The translations under genes were made by a program, and so were the position numbers. A DNA stretch of 61,816 bases from Nocardia seriolae NBRC 15557. GTDB taxonomy: Bacteria > Actinomycetota > Actinomycetes > Mycobacteriales > Mycobacteriaceae. The notes beneath the pieces are model-generated. The model was not told the DNA's origin. It saw only the letters and a program-made list of their open reading frames with translations, and made no database searches. The stretch is taken from positions 1 to 61,816 of the forward strand of contig NZ_BJWY01000028.1 of assembly GCF_007990715.1 (NCBI RefSeq). Reading direction: 5' to 3'. Shown piece by piece: positions 46,777 through 55,810 of the stretch. Position 1 is the first letter of the stretch, and each line of letters begins with the position of its first letter.

Positions 46777-46802
46777 GAGCGCCATCCGGAAGGAAGGCGC
46801 TC
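46777..46802. terminator. Hairpin between convergent vapC and asnB
   Basis: 7-bp arms GAGCGCC and GGCGCTC with a 12-nt loop, between the two stops. Confidence 0.55.
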
Positions 46803-46817
46803 CCCTGTCGAATCGGG

Positions 46818-48797
46818 TCAGAGGTTGACCGGGTAGGTGGGCTCCTGGATTTCGGGCTTGATGCGGTTCTCGACGAAGATGCCGTGCCAGATCATGAAGA
46901 CGATGAGGGTCCAGAGGCGGCGGCTGTGGTCGATGGGGCCGGTGCGGTGGGCCTCCAGCGTGGCGAGGATGGCCTGCTTGTTGAGGAGGTGGTCGGTGCC
47001 GGAGTCGGTGATCTGGGTGCGGGCCCAGTCGTAGAGTTCGGGGCCGCGCAGCCAGTGGCGCAACGGGACCGGGAAGCCGAGCTTGGCGCGGTTCAGGACG
47101 TGCGGGGGGACGATGTCGGTGAGCGCCTGGCGGAGGGCGTATTTGGTGGTTTCCTTGGTGATCTTCTGGTCGAAGGGGATCTTCTCGGCGACCTTGTAGA
47201 CCTCGGGGTCGAGGAAAGGGACGCGCAGTTCCAGGGAGTTGGCCATGGTCATCTTGTCGGCCTTGACCAGGATGTCGCCGCGCAGCCAGGTGAACAGGTC
47301 CAGGTGCTGCATGCGGGCGACCGGATCCCAGTCGTAGCCCTGCATGGCGTAGATGGGGGCGGTGACGTCCTGGTGGGTCCACTCGGAGCGGAATTCGCGC
47401 AGCACCGAACGCAATTGGGCGTCGTTGAAGCTGCGGGCGTTGCCGTAGTAGCGCTCTTCCATGGTGAGCGAGCCGCGGTGCAGCAGGCTCTTGCCGCGGG
47501 TGCCCTCCGGGATGCGGTCCGAGAGCTTGCCCGCCAGCTTGCGCAGGCCCTTGGGCAGATACTCGAAGGGCTTGAGCGACAGCGGTTCCCGGTAGATGGT
47601 GTAGCCGCCGAACAGCTCGTCGGAGCCCTCGCCCGAGAGCACCACCTTGACGTGCTTGCGGGCCTCCTTGGCCACGAAGTACAGCGGCACCAGCGCCGGG
47701 TCGGCGACGGGTTCGTCCAGGTACCAGACGATTTCGGGAATCGAGGCGGCGTACTCCTCGGGAGAGACCATGCGGATGTAGTGCTTGGCGCCGATGGCCT
47801 CCGCGGTCTCGGCGGCCACATCGGCCTCCGAGTAGCCCTGGCGCTCGAACGCCGAGGTGAAGGTCAGCAGGTTCGGGTTGTGCCGGATCGCCAGCGCCGC
47901 AATGGCGGTGGAGTCGATGCCGCCGGACAGGAACGCGCCGACGGTGACATCCGCGCGCATGTGCTTGGCGACGGAGTCCCCGAGGGCTTCCGCGATCTCC
48001 TTGTACCGCTTGGCTTCCGAGCCCGCCGCGAACTTCTGCACCCGGAACTGCGGGTTGAAGTAGCGGGTCACGCGCGGGGTCTCACCCGGCTCGACCCAGG
48101 CGTAGCAACCGGATTCGATACGCCGGATGTCCTTGTGCAGCGTCTCGGCCTCGGGCACGTACTGCAGCACCGTGTAGTGCTCGAGCGCGCGCGGATCCAG
48201 CTCGTCGGAAAGCTCCAGCGCCGGAAGCAGGCCCAGCAGGCTCTTCTTCTCGCTGGAGAACGCGGTGCCGCCGGCGCCGGTCGCGATGAACAGCGGCTTG
48301 ATGCCGAACGGATCGCGCGCCAGGAACAGCTTCCCGAGCTCGGTATCCCAGATGGCGAAGGCGAACATGCCGCGCAGCCGGCTCGCGGCCTTGGGGCCCC
48401 AGTAGTGGAAGGCCGCCACGATGGCCTCGCCGTCACCCTCGGTGCGGAACATCGGCGCATCGCCGAACTCGGCCTCGTGCGCTTGCTTCAGCTCGGCGCG
48501 CAGCTCGAGGTAGTTGTAGATCTCGCCGTTGAAGGTCATGGCGTACCGCTCGGGATTCTCCGGCGGACCCCAGCGCAGCGGCTGGTGCGAGTGCTCGATA
48601 TCGATGATCGACAGGCGGTTGAAGCCGAAGATCATGCGGAAGATCATGCGGTCATCGGTCCAGGTACCGCGCTCGTCGGGGCCACGATGGCGCTGGCAGT
48701 GCAGCGCCTCGTACACCTGTGCCGCGGTGGTTTCGACCGTCCGCCCATCCGGAGTAGTAGCCGTTGTAGCTGTCAGAAATCCGAGCAGACCACACAC
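46818..48797 (-). CDS. asnB: Asparagine synthetase (glutamine-hydrolysing)
   Basis: 659 aa from GTG 48797, giving the N-terminal nucleophile MCGLLGFL. Glutaminase domain: RGPDERGTW, FNRLSIIDIEHSHQP, MTFNGEIYNYLELR. Synthetase domain: P-loop FLSGGIDSTAIAAL and SGEGSDELFGGY. Length, order and strand relative to ctaC match Rv2201. Makes asparagine from aspartate, glutamine and ATP; in mycobacteria the homologue also affects cell-envelope amidation. Divergent from ctaC. Confidence 0.97.
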   Translation of the reverse strand: MCGLLGFLTATTATTPDGRTVETTAAQVYEALHCQRHRGPDERGTWTDDRMIFRMIFGFNRLSIIDIEHSHQPLRWGPPENPERYAMTFNGEIYNYLELRAELKQAHEAEFGDAPMFRTEGDGEAIVAAFHYWGPKAASRLRGMFAFAIWDTELGKLFLARDPFGIKPLFIATGAGGTAFSSEKKSLLGLLPALELSDELDPRALEHYTVLQYVPEAETLHKDIRRIESGCYAWVEPGETPRVTRYFNPQFRVQKFAAGSEAKRYKEIAEALGDSVAKHMRADVTVGAFLSGGIDSTAIAALAIRHNPNLLTFTSAFERQGYSEADVAAETAEAIGAKHYIRMVSPEEYAASIPEIVWYLDEPVADPALVPLYFVAKEARKHVKVVLSGEGSDELFGGYTIYREPLSLKPFEYLPKGLRKLAGKLSDRIPEGTRGKSLLHRGSLTMEERYYGNARSFNDAQLRSVLREFRSEWTHQDVTAPIYAMQGYDWDPVARMQHLDLFTWLRGDILVKADKMTMANSLELRVPFLDPEVYKVAEKIPFDQKITKETTKYALRQALTDIVPPHVLNRAKLGFPVPLRHWLRGPELYDWARTQITDSGTDHLLNKQAILATLEAHRTGPIDHSRRLWTLIVFMIWHGIFVENRIKPEIQEPTYPVNL

Positions 48798-49112
48798 TGC
48801 GCCGAGAACCTCTTTCCGGTGTCTAAGGATTGGGGCGTACCCGCACGGGTGCGCACGGACGCGAAACCTACTGCCCGAGTATGCCGTACCCGGGCAGATC
48901 CCGCCGCCAGAGCCCGTATCCAGTGCTTATGAGGTTTCCGGAGTGTCGAACCGGACCCGATCACAACGGGGGGCGTTTCTTGGTCTACGCTGCGTAGTAC
49001 TTGGGAAACTCTCAGGGTCGGTTGTGCGTTCGCGCGTATCTTCCCCGAGCCCCAAAACTGTGCTGAACATGTGTCGCCCGGCGGAAGGGAGTCCGGGCGA
49101 TGCGGTGTCGGA
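48798..49112. other. Divergent asnB/ctaC promoter region
   Basis: 315 bp without a gene. Contains a 6-bp inverted repeat CTACGC-T-GCGTAG at 48985-48997, a possible regulator site or part of the ctaC promoter. No riboswitch recognised. Confidence 0.5.
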
Positions 49113-50228
49113 ATGACGACCAGGAAGGCGTTGAGCGTGGCGCACAAGGCGAGCGAGGCGATAGGGGCACGACCCGCCCAGGGTCGGCGGGGCCGCATCC
49201 TTCGGCGGGCCGGGCTGGCGGTGTCCTTGGGGATGACCGCGATGCTCGTCTCCGGCTGCTCGATCGACAACGTTTGGCTGCGATTCGGCTGGCCCTCGGG
49301 CATCACGCCGCAGGCCACCAAGATGCGCGAGCTGTGGACCTGGTCCGTGCTCGCTGCGCTGGCAATGGGTGTGCTGGTCTGGGGTCTGACCTTCTGGACC
49401 ATCGCGTTCCACCGCAAGAAGGCCGACTCCCCGGAGTTCCCGCGCCAGACCGGTTACAACGTGCCGCTGGAGCTGAGCTACACGGCGATCCCGTTCGTGA
49501 TCATCGCGGTGCTGTTCTACTTCACCGTGGTCGTGCAGAACTACGTGCACGAGAAGGTCGCCGACCCGGATGTCACCGTCGACGTGACCGCCTTCCAGTG
49601 GAACTGGAAGTTCGGCTACCAGAAGGTCGACATGAAGGACGGCTACGTCTACGACGGTGTCGACCACGAGCGCCAGGACATGAACAAGGACATCCAGGAG
49701 CGCTACAAGGAAGCGACCAAGGACGGCCACCCGCAGCCCGGCCCGAACAACGGCCTGCCCGCGAACGACATCTCCTACCTGCACTACGACAAGGTCGAGA
49801 CCGTCGGCACCTCCAACGAGGTCCCCGTCCTGGTCCTGCCCTCGGGCAAGAACATCGAGTTCCAGCTGGCCGCGGCCGACGTCATCCACTCCTTCTGGGT
49901 GCCGGAGTTCCTGTTCAAGCGCGACGTGATGCCGAACCCGAAGCAGAACAACTCCGACAACGTCTTCCAGATCACCAAGATCGAGAAGGAAGGCGCGTTC
50001 GTCGGCCGTTGCGCCGAGATGTGCGGCACCTTCCACTCGATGATGAACTTCGAGATCCGCGTGGTCTCCCCGGAGAAGTTCAAGCAGTACATGGACGCCC
50101 GCGTCAAGGACCACAAGACCAACGCCGAGGCGCTCGCCAGCATCGGCGAGTCGCCGGTGGCGACCTCCACCAAGCCGTTCAACACCGACCGCAAGGCGCG
50201 CGGTAACGAACTCGCCGACGCCAAGTGA
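49113..50228 (+). CDS. ctaC: Cytochrome c oxidase subunit II
   Basis: 371 aa from ATG 49113. Signal with lipobox MLVSGCS, two membrane helices (WTWSVLAALAMGVLVWGLTF; IPFVIIAVLFYFTVVV), then a cupredoxin domain with the CuA ligands: HSFWVPEFLFKRD (His) and GRCAEMCGTFHSMMNF (C-x3-C-x3-H-x2-M). Electron entry subunit of the aa3 oxidase in the bc1-aa3 supercomplex. The 70-residue insertion before the CuA site (KDIQERYKEATKDG) is typical of actinobacteria. ctaF follows after 12 nt. Confidence 0.97.
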   Translation: MTTRKALSVAHKASEAIGARPAQGRRGRILRRAGLAVSLGMTAMLVSGCSIDNVWLRFGWPSGITPQATKMRELWTWSVLAALAMGVLVWGLTFWTIAFHRKKADSPEFPRQTGYNVPLELSYTAIPFVIIAVLFYFTVVVQNYVHEKVADPDVTVDVTAFQWNWKFGYQKVDMKDGYVYDGVDHERQDMNKDIQERYKEATKDGHPQPGPNNGLPANDISYLHYDKVETVGTSNEVPVLVLPSGKNIEFQLAAADVIHSFWVPEFLFKRDVMPNPKQNNSDNVFQITKIEKEGAFVGRCAEMCGTFHSMMNFEIRVVSPEKFKQYMDARVKDHKTNAEALASIGESPVATSTKPFNTDRKARGNELADAK

Positions 50229-50240
50229 GGATGAACTGAC

Positions 50241-50657
50241 ATGAAGGTCGAAGCTCGCATCTTCGAACTGATCACGGTCTTCTTCGTGATCGTGGCCGTG
50301 GTCTACGGCTACTTCACCGGCCGCTCGCGCACCGGCGTCGAGTGGGCGGGTACCACCGCCATCGTGCTGTCGGCGGGCCTGGCCCTGATCGTGGCCACCT
50401 ACTTCCGCTTCGTCGCCCGTCGTCTGGACCTGCGTCCCGAGGACTACGAGGAGGCCGAGATCGTGGACGGCGCCGGCGACCTGGGCTTCTTCTCGCCCGG
50501 CTCGTTCTGGCCCATCCTGCTCGCGGGCGCGGGCTCGATTGCCGCCCTGGGATTCGCGTTCTTCCAGTTCTGGCTGATCGGCATCGGTGTCGTCTGCATC
50601 CTGGTCGCCGCCGGCGGCCTGGTGTTCGAGTACCACCTCGGCCCGGAAAAGCACTGA
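50241..50657 (+). CDS. ctaF: Cytochrome c oxidase subunit IV, actinobacterial type
   Basis: 138 aa from ATG 50241 with GAGGA upstream. Four helices ([66 protein letters not shown]) and the conserved [15 protein letters not shown] loop with [10 protein letters not shown]. Small structural subunit of the aa3 oxidase, directly after ctaC as in all Mycobacteriales. Confidence 0.95.
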   Translation: MKVEARIFELITVFFVIVAVVYGYFTGRSRTGVEWAGTTAIVLSAGLALIVATYFRFVARRLDLRPEDYEEAEIVDGAGDLGFFSPGSFWPILLAGAGSIAALGFAFFQFWLIGIGVVCILVAAGGLVFEYHLGPEKH

Positions 50658-50671
50658 CGTAGCACATCTCG

Positions 50672-50703
50672 AAGCGCCCCATCCGAATCCGGGTGGGGCG
50701 CTT
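50672..50703 (+). terminator. Intrinsic terminator after ctaF
   Basis: Stem AAGCGCCCCA / TGGGGCGCTT extended by TCC/GGG, 6-nt loop, followed by a short T run (CTTT). Confidence 0.8.
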
Positions 50704-50821
50704 TGCTGTTCGGGAATGAAGCTGTGGGGGAACGGGTTTCGAAAGGCGGGGTGCCGGAAACGTCCTCCGGGCACCCCGCCTTCCCCTCATCGGGTGGTGC
50801 GGGACTCGGGAATTCGGGCGC

Positions 50822-51652
50822 TCAGATGCCCAGGGCGTGCTTCAGGCGGGTGGTGCGGGGAGCCATGGTGGCCAGGCCCAGCAGGGCGCGGGGGAAGCGC
50901 GGCTGGAGCTGGGGTTGGCGGGTGCGGATGGCGGATTCGATGGAGTGGGCCGCCTCGGCGGGGTCGAGGCTGGTGGCGGGGGAGTAGGGGGCCACGGCGG
51001 GGTATCGGACGTTGGTGACGTGGATGCCGCGCGGGGAGAGTTCGGCGTCGGCGCACTGGCCGAAGGTGGTCCAGGCGGCCTGGGCGGCGGCGTAGGAGGA
51101 GAAGTTCGGGGCCGCACCGGTTTCCGGGCTCCACGGGCCCACATTGACGACGTGGCCGGAGCCGCCGGCGAGCATGGCGGGGAGCAGGCCCAGGGTCAGG
51201 CGCAGGGGGCCGAAGTAGTGCGCGGCCATGGTGCGCTGGTAGTCGCGGAAGCGGTCCAGGGATTGCAGGACCGGGCGGCGGGTGGGGCGGCCGGTGTTGT
51301 TGACCAGGACGTCGACGGTGTCGAACTCGGTGAGCAGCCACTCGACCAGCTGATCAACATCGCCGAGCGCGGAGGTGTCGCACCGGTACCAGTGCGCGCG
51401 GCCGCCCGCCTCGATGATGGTGGCGCATTCCTCCACCAGCTGGGAGCCGTTGCGCCCCACCAGGATCACCTCGGCGCCGTGAAAACCCAGTAGTCGCGCG
51501 GTTTCCCGCCCGATCTCGGAGGCGGCGTCGGTGACGACGATGCGCTTGCCCTCGATGGGCAGTTCGGCCGCGAGGGCGGCGGTGGCGCGGGGGCGGCGGG
51601 CAGCACGAAATTCGATCATGGGACAGGCAACCTTCATTCGAGGATTGAGCAT
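50822..51652 (-). CDS. SDR-fold protein with degenerate cofactor and catalytic motifs
   Basis: 276 aa from ATG 51652 (ATG 51619, MIEFRAARR, is an alternative start). Clear SDR order: beta1 RIVVTDAASEIGRETARLL, VDVLVNNTGRP, GHVVNVGPWS, SSYAAAQAAW. But TGxxxGxG reads TDAASEIG (two glycines replaced by Asp and Glu) and YxxxK reads YAAAQ (Lys replaced by Gln), so NAD(P) binding and catalysis are doubtful. Follows an FAD-linked oxidase gene 122 nt upstream. Possibly a pseudoenzyme partner. Confidence 0.85.
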   Translation of the reverse strand: MLNPRMKVACPMIEFRAARRPRATAALAAELPIEGKRIVVTDAASEIGRETARLLGFHGAEVILVGRNGSQLVEECATIIEAGGRAHWYRCDTSALGDVDQLVEWLLTEFDTVDVLVNNTGRPTRRPVLQSLDRFRDYQRTMAAHYFGPLRLTLGLLPAMLAGGSGHVVNVGPWSPETGAAPNFSSYAAAQAAWTTFGQCADAELSPRGIHVTNVRYPAVAPYSPATSLDPAEAAHSIESAIRTRQPQLQPRFPRALLGLATMAPRTTRLKHALGI

Positions 51653-51774
51653 GAACCATGCACCGGCACCCCGCCGACAGTGCCGATACCGCCGCCCCGC
51701 GATGCTGTCCGGAAGCCGCGCCCGGAGAGAAGCGCGGCTGCTAACCGATAGCTGGCAGTGCGGCGGAACACATT

Positions 51775-53034
51775 CTATTCGGTCGGGTCATAACGCCGGG
51801 CGCGTTCGGCGAGACAGATCTCGTCGATTGCGGAGACGATGTCGCGCAACAGTTCCGAGGGCAGCGCCGCGGGGCGCAACCGGCAGGTGAAGGTAATGAA
51901 GCCGTGGTCCTCGTTGTCGAGTTCGCGCAGGTAGCGGGACCGGACGCCATAGGTCATGGCCGAGATGACGGTGAAGCAGCCGGTGCGCTCGCGGTGCCCG
52001 GCGAACAGGTCGTGCAGGCCGTGGAAGACCTTGGCGTAGCTGGACATGGGCGCGAAAACCGAGACGCGGTAGGCCGGTCCGCGCTCCGAGGAGGAGATGA
52101 CGGTATCGGCCAGATACTCCGCATCGCGCAGTGTCAGCACCTTCGGAGCGAACATGAGCGCGCCCGCGGCGGCATTGCGGACCGGCATACCGGCGCGCCC
52201 GCCCGCCGAGGCGGCAATGGCGCCCAGCGACTTTCGGGCGCGGGCGCCGACCTCGCGGCGGGCGCGCAGCGAGAGGTTGGGGGTGGTGGGGTGCAGGCTC
52301 GACCACTGGCCGAAGCGCACGGTGCCCAGCTGCACGGTGCCGGTACCGACCGGTCGGGCGACCTTCAGGGGTGCGGTGTCCACCCAGCGACCCACCTGCA
52401 GCATGGCGTCGCCGGGGGACTGGATCTCGCGGTAGGAGTGCTCCACCCAGGTATCGAAGTCCAGGAAGCGATGCGCGTCGGTGGTGAGCCAGGTGCGGTC
52501 CTTGTCCACCGGGGTCACCTCGAGGGTGAGCGCGGTGATGATGCCGGTGCGCCCGCCGCCGCCCAGGATCTTGTGGAACCGCTCCTCATGGTGGGTCCGG
52601 CCGCAGGTACCGAAACGCCCGTCCTGATCGACGTATTCGAGCTCGGCCACATTGTCGCTGAACATGCCGAAGCGATGCGACGCCGCCGACAGCCCGCCCA
52701 CCGCCGCGAACCCGCCCGCCGTGATGTCCCGATGGTCGCCGACGATCGGCAGGCCGAGCCCGTGCGCGCCGAGGGTGCGGTCGATGTCGTAGAGTCGCGC
52801 GCCCGCCTGCACGCGTACCGTGCGGGCATCGGCGTCGACCACCTGGACCCGGTTCATTTTGCGCAGGCTCAGCACATCGCCCTGATCGGGGACAGAGAGC
52901 TCCTCGTCCGGTCGTTCCCCACCCCGGATGACCAGCGGTTTCGTCGATCGGCGCGAATCCCGAACGGTACGAACCACATCCGCGGTGTCGCGGGGCAGAA
53001 ATTCGTCGGGGTGGGTGGAGACGGGCGTGCTCAT
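51775..53034 (-). CDS. FAD-linked oxidoreductase (FAD_binding_4/GlcD-like)
   Basis: 419 aa from ATG 53034 (MSTPVSTHPDEFLPRD). PCMH-type FAD domain: VRVQAGARLYDIDRTLGAHG, GDHRDITAGGFAAVGGLS and GRTGIITALTLEV. No His or Cys for covalent flavin attachment is obvious. The C-terminal half is a substrate cap. Paired with an SDR gene, an arrangement that recalls the DprE1/DprE2 oxidase-reductase pair, though similarity to DprE1 is not specific. Substrate unknown. Confidence 0.85.
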   Translation of the reverse strand: MSTPVSTHPDEFLPRDTADVVRTVRDSRRSTKPLVIRGGERPDEELSVPDQGDVLSLRKMNRVQVVDADARTVRVQAGARLYDIDRTLGAHGLGLPIVGDHRDITAGGFAAVGGLSAASHRFGMFSDNVAELEYVDQDGRFGTCGRTHHEERFHKILGGGGRTGIITALTLEVTPVDKDRTWLTTDAHRFLDFDTWVEHSYREIQSPGDAMLQVGRWVDTAPLKVARPVGTGTVQLGTVRFGQWSSLHPTTPNLSLRARREVGARARKSLGAIAASAGGRAGMPVRNAAAGALMFAPKVLTLRDAEYLADTVISSSERGPAYRVSVFAPMSSYAKVFHGLHDLFAGHRERTGCFTVISAMTYGVRSRYLRELDNEDHGFITFTCRLRPAALPSELLRDIVSAIDEICLAERARRYDPTE

Positions 53035-53188
53035 GGCGCTACAGCTAACCATAGTCACGCGCATTGTGCTCGTAGTTGGACAGGCGTCTCAGTGAGCACC
53101 ACGCGGACACCGCGTGAACAGCACGTTTTCGGTTGTGGCACACAGGTTCCCTGTGAGTTTGCGGGGCGCTCATGTCGCCGGGCGGGCG

Positions 53189-53194
53189 TAGAGT
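53189..53194 (+). promoter_or_regulatory. Leaderless promoter -10 box for mini-ORF and DUF1444-like gene
   Basis: TAGAGT lies 7 nt before ATG 53202. Confidence 0.5.
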
Positions 53195-53201
53195 CCGCGC
53201 C

Positions 53202-53228
53202 ATGGGTTTCCTGGGCGGGGTGTCATGA
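53202..53228 (+). CDS. 8-codon leaderless mini-ORF overlapping the next start
   Basis: ATG 53202 encodes MGFLGGVS then TGA, which overlaps ATG 53225 as ATGA. The first 18 nt differ in one base from the first 18 nt of the downstream gene, so the start region has been duplicated. May act as a leader that feeds ribosomes to the main gene. Confidence 0.4.
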   Translation: MGFLGGVS

Positions 53229-54415
53229 GTTTCCTGGGCGGGATATTCGGGTCGGGGCGAAATCGGTTCGGCAAGAAGGTGTTGGAACGGGTGCTCGGCC
53301 ACGACGCCGTGGAGTCGGCGCGCTTCGACGCGCAGGCGTACGAGATCGAGTACACGCTGAAGAACGGGTATGCGGCGAAACTGAACCTGGACACGCTGTA
53401 TCGGCGCTTCGACGGGAAGATCGGCGGCGCGTTGTTCGAGGCGGTCGATCGGTTGCTACTACCGCCGGATGCGCCGCGGGGGTGGGAGGAAGTGGCTCCC
53501 AAGCTGCGGCCGGTGCTGCGCCCCGCGGGATATGGGGCCGTCGAGCGGCGCGACGGGCGAGGGCGGGCGCTGTCGCGGCCCGCGTTGCCGTATCTGTCGG
53601 AATTGGTGGTCATCGATCTGCCGCGCACCGTGCAATTCGTTACCGAGCACGATCTTTCGCGCTGGGGCGTGGACGCCGACACGGTGTACTCCATCGCGCA
53701 CGCCAATCTCACCGACCTCGCCATGAACACGCTCTCGGCATTCGACCCGCCCCAGGGGGTGCGGGTGCTGGAGTTCGCCGATGACGACGGCGAGAGCTAT
53801 GTCGGTTCGCTACCGCTGATGGCCGGTTGGCTGGCCGGCGTGGGGGTCCGGACCGCCACGCGCCCACTGCTTTTCCTACCCGGGCACCTGGGCATGTTCG
53901 TGGTGCTCGGTGCTACCCCCGAGATCCTGGTGCAGCTGATGTCGCTGGCCGCGGAGCGGTACGAGGCCGCGCTGCGGCCGCTGTCCACCGTGCCGTACAC
54001 CGTCGACGAGGAGGGCGAGGTGGTGCCGCTGCGGGTGGACGCGGAGCATCCGGCCCACCCCGCCATCCGCCGGGCCGAGGTCCGGCTCGCGGTCGGCGTC
54101 TACCGCGCGCAGGCCGAAAGACTGCGGGCCGCACGGGATCGCGAGGGCGCGATCATGGAATTGCTGCCGTTGCCGGACCCGGACGGCGGCCAGGCCACCA
54201 TGACCTCGTGGCCGGATCGTTCCACCCTGCTGCTCCCCAAGGCCGACTACATCTGCTTCGGCGGGCCCGGCGGCGATATGTTCCGCGTGCGGTGGGACGA
54301 GGTGGCGCGGCTGGTCGATCTGGCACTCGCCGACGACTACGACCCGCCCCGCTACCGGGTGCACGGCCACCCGCCCGCCGACATCATGACTCGCCTACGC
54401 GCACTGTCGAGTTGA
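53225..54415 (+). CDS. DUF1444-like protein
   Basis: 396 aa from ATG 53225. Features of the DUF1444/YtpQ family: KLRPVLRPAGYGAVERR, ELVVIDLPRTVQFVTEHDL, SRWGVDADTVYSIAHANL, and MFVVLGATPEILVQL. Soluble; function unknown. Probably translated by reinitiation after the overlapping mini-ORF, as no strong ribosome-binding site precedes it. Confidence 0.75.
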   Translation: MSFLGGIFGSGRNRFGKKVLERVLGHDAVESARFDAQAYEIEYTLKNGYAAKLNLDTLYRRFDGKIGGALFEAVDRLLLPPDAPRGWEEVAPKLRPVLRPAGYGAVERRDGRGRALSRPALPYLSELVVIDLPRTVQFVTEHDLSRWGVDADTVYSIAHANLTDLAMNTLSAFDPPQGVRVLEFADDDGESYVGSLPLMAGWLAGVGVRTATRPLLFLPGHLGMFVVLGATPEILVQLMSLAAERYEAALRPLSTVPYTVDEEGEVVPLRVDAEHPAHPAIRRAEVRLAVGVYRAQAERLRAARDREGAIMELLPLPDPDGGQATMTSWPDRSTLLLPKADYICFGGPGGDMFRVRWDEVARLVDLALADDYDPPRYRVHGHPPADIMTRLRALSS

Positions 54416-54529
54416 TCACGGTCCGGCGGCGTCGAACCGCACGGTCGTGATGGCGGCGGACCCGGCGGCGTTACGGCGCGTCGATGCGGCGTGGCGGGTT
54501 ATCCACGCGACCGTGTCACCCGCGTCGAC

Positions 54530-54535
54530 TAGGGT
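54530..54535 (+). promoter_or_regulatory. Leaderless promoter -10 box of the NADAR gene
   Basis: TAGGGT lies 8 nt before GTG 54544 and decides this start. Confidence 0.5.
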
Positions 54536-54543
54536 CGGGCGGC

Positions 54544-55098
54544 GTGGACAGGGCGCAGCTGACAGCTGAGATGGCGGACGGGGCGAGACCGGAATTCCTC
54601 TTCTTCTGGGGGCACACCAGAACCCCCGGCCACGAGGTCGGCAAATGGGTGCTCAGCCAGTGGTGGCCCATCGAATTCACCGTCGACGGCCAAACCTACG
54701 CCAGCGCCGAGCATTTCATGATGGCCGAGAAGGCCCGCCTCTTCGGCGACGAGCCCATGCGCACCCGCATTCTGGCCGGCGGTACCCCCGCCGACGCCAA
54801 ACGCCTCGGCCGCGCCATCTCCGGCTTCGACCAGGACACCTGGGAAGCCCATCGCTACGACATCGTGTTGCGCGGCAGCATCGCCAAATTCGGCCAGCAC
54901 GACCTACTTCGCGGCTTCCTGCTCGCCACCACCGAGAAGGTGCTCGTCGAGGCCGCCCCGCGCGACACCATCTGGGGCATCGGCCTCGGGGCCGAAAACT
55001 CCGCCGCCGCCGACCCTTCCCAATGGCGCGGCGAAAACCTGCTGGGCTTCGCCCTCATGGACGCCCGCGACGCCCTGGCCCCCGCCCGCCAGCTCTGA
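54544..55098 (+). CDS. NADAR (YbiA-like) family protein
   Basis: 184 aa. Family signatures FLFFWGHTRTP, VDGQTYASAEHFMMAEKARLFGD, WGIGLGAENSAAADPSQWRGENLLG match YbiA/NADAR proteins, which are N-glycosidases acting on ADP-ribose-type or riboflavin-intermediate substrates. In some genomes NADAR proteins reverse ADP-ribosylation of nucleic acids or handle damaged metabolites. Leaderless GTG. Confidence 0.92.
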   Translation: MDRAQLTAEMADGARPEFLFFWGHTRTPGHEVGKWVLSQWWPIEFTVDGQTYASAEHFMMAEKARLFGDEPMRTRILAGGTPADAKRLGRAISGFDQDTWEAHRYDIVLRGSIAKFGQHDLLRGFLLATTEKVLVEAAPRDTIWGIGLGAENSAAADPSQWRGENLLGFALMDARDALAPARQL

Positions 55099-55245
55099 GC
55101 TGTCCGCGGGGACGGTTGCGTTCGACCGGTTCCCTTGGAGGGCTTCGGCTCGCTCCCAGGGGGTTCGGCTGTGGTCCTCAGCGTGCTCACAGCGAATCTC
55201 TGGAGACTTCGACGAGTTCCCCCGTTCCGACGAAGGAAGTCGCCG

Positions 55246-55731
55246 ATGTCAGTTGTCAACGGGCTGCCCGCCCATATCCTGCTCGTTCATCTGATCGTGG
55301 TGCTGGTGCCGCTCACCGCGCTGCTCGCGGTGCTGTCCGCGGTGTGGCCCGCGGCGCGGCGGCGGTTCGCCTGGCTGGTGCTGGCGCTGGCCGCGCTGGT
55401 GGCGGTCATGACGCCGGTGACCACCGAGGCGGGGGAGTGGCTCGAGCGCCGGGTCTCGCGAACCGCGGATCTGCACAACCACACTCGGCTCGGCGACACC
55501 TTCATCTTCTTCGCCATCCCGCTGCTGATCGCCGCCGCCGCACTCGCGTTCGTCCACTTCCGCGAGACCCGTGACCGCACCCCGTCCCGTGTCGTCGTCG
55601 CCGCGGTCGCGGTCCTCACCATCGCCACGAGCGCCGCCGCGACCGTGCAGGTCTACCGCATCGGCGAATCCGGAGCCCAGTCCTCCTGGAACGGCGTCGC
55701 CGCCCGCGCACCCCTGCCGCGCGGCGAATAG
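55246..55731 (+). CDS. DUF2231 membrane protein
   Basis: 161 aa from ATG 55246 with GAAGGAAG upstream. Four helices; GLPAHILLVHLIVVLVPLTA with the conserved His-x5-His, and LHNHTRLGDTFIFFAIP, are the DUF2231 pattern, possibly binding heme or metal. Function unknown. Confidence 0.85.
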   Translation: MSVVNGLPAHILLVHLIVVLVPLTALLAVLSAVWPAARRRFAWLVLALAALVAVMTPVTTEAGEWLERRVSRTADLHNHTRLGDTFIFFAIPLLIAAAALAFVHFRETRDRTPSRVVVAAVAVLTIATSAAATVQVYRIGESGAQSSWNGVAARAPLPRGE

Positions 55732-55810
55732 GCGGCGGGCTCGGGCTGGTCCGGGCATTCTGCTGGGCTACCTCGCGAGTCGCGCGGACCGCGAATTGCG
55801 GTCGGTGGGA

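Noticed and set aside
46884..48932. 682-codon plus-strand open frame
   Set aside because: Antisense to asnB.
48927..50774. 615-codon minus-strand open frame
   Set aside because: Antisense to ctaC/ctaF, repetitive Asp/His/Val composition typical of shadow frames.
51775..53034. dprE1 assignment for the FAD oxidase
   Set aside because: The pair with an SDR is suggestive, but no DprE1-specific motif is visible and the SDR lacks catalytic residues.
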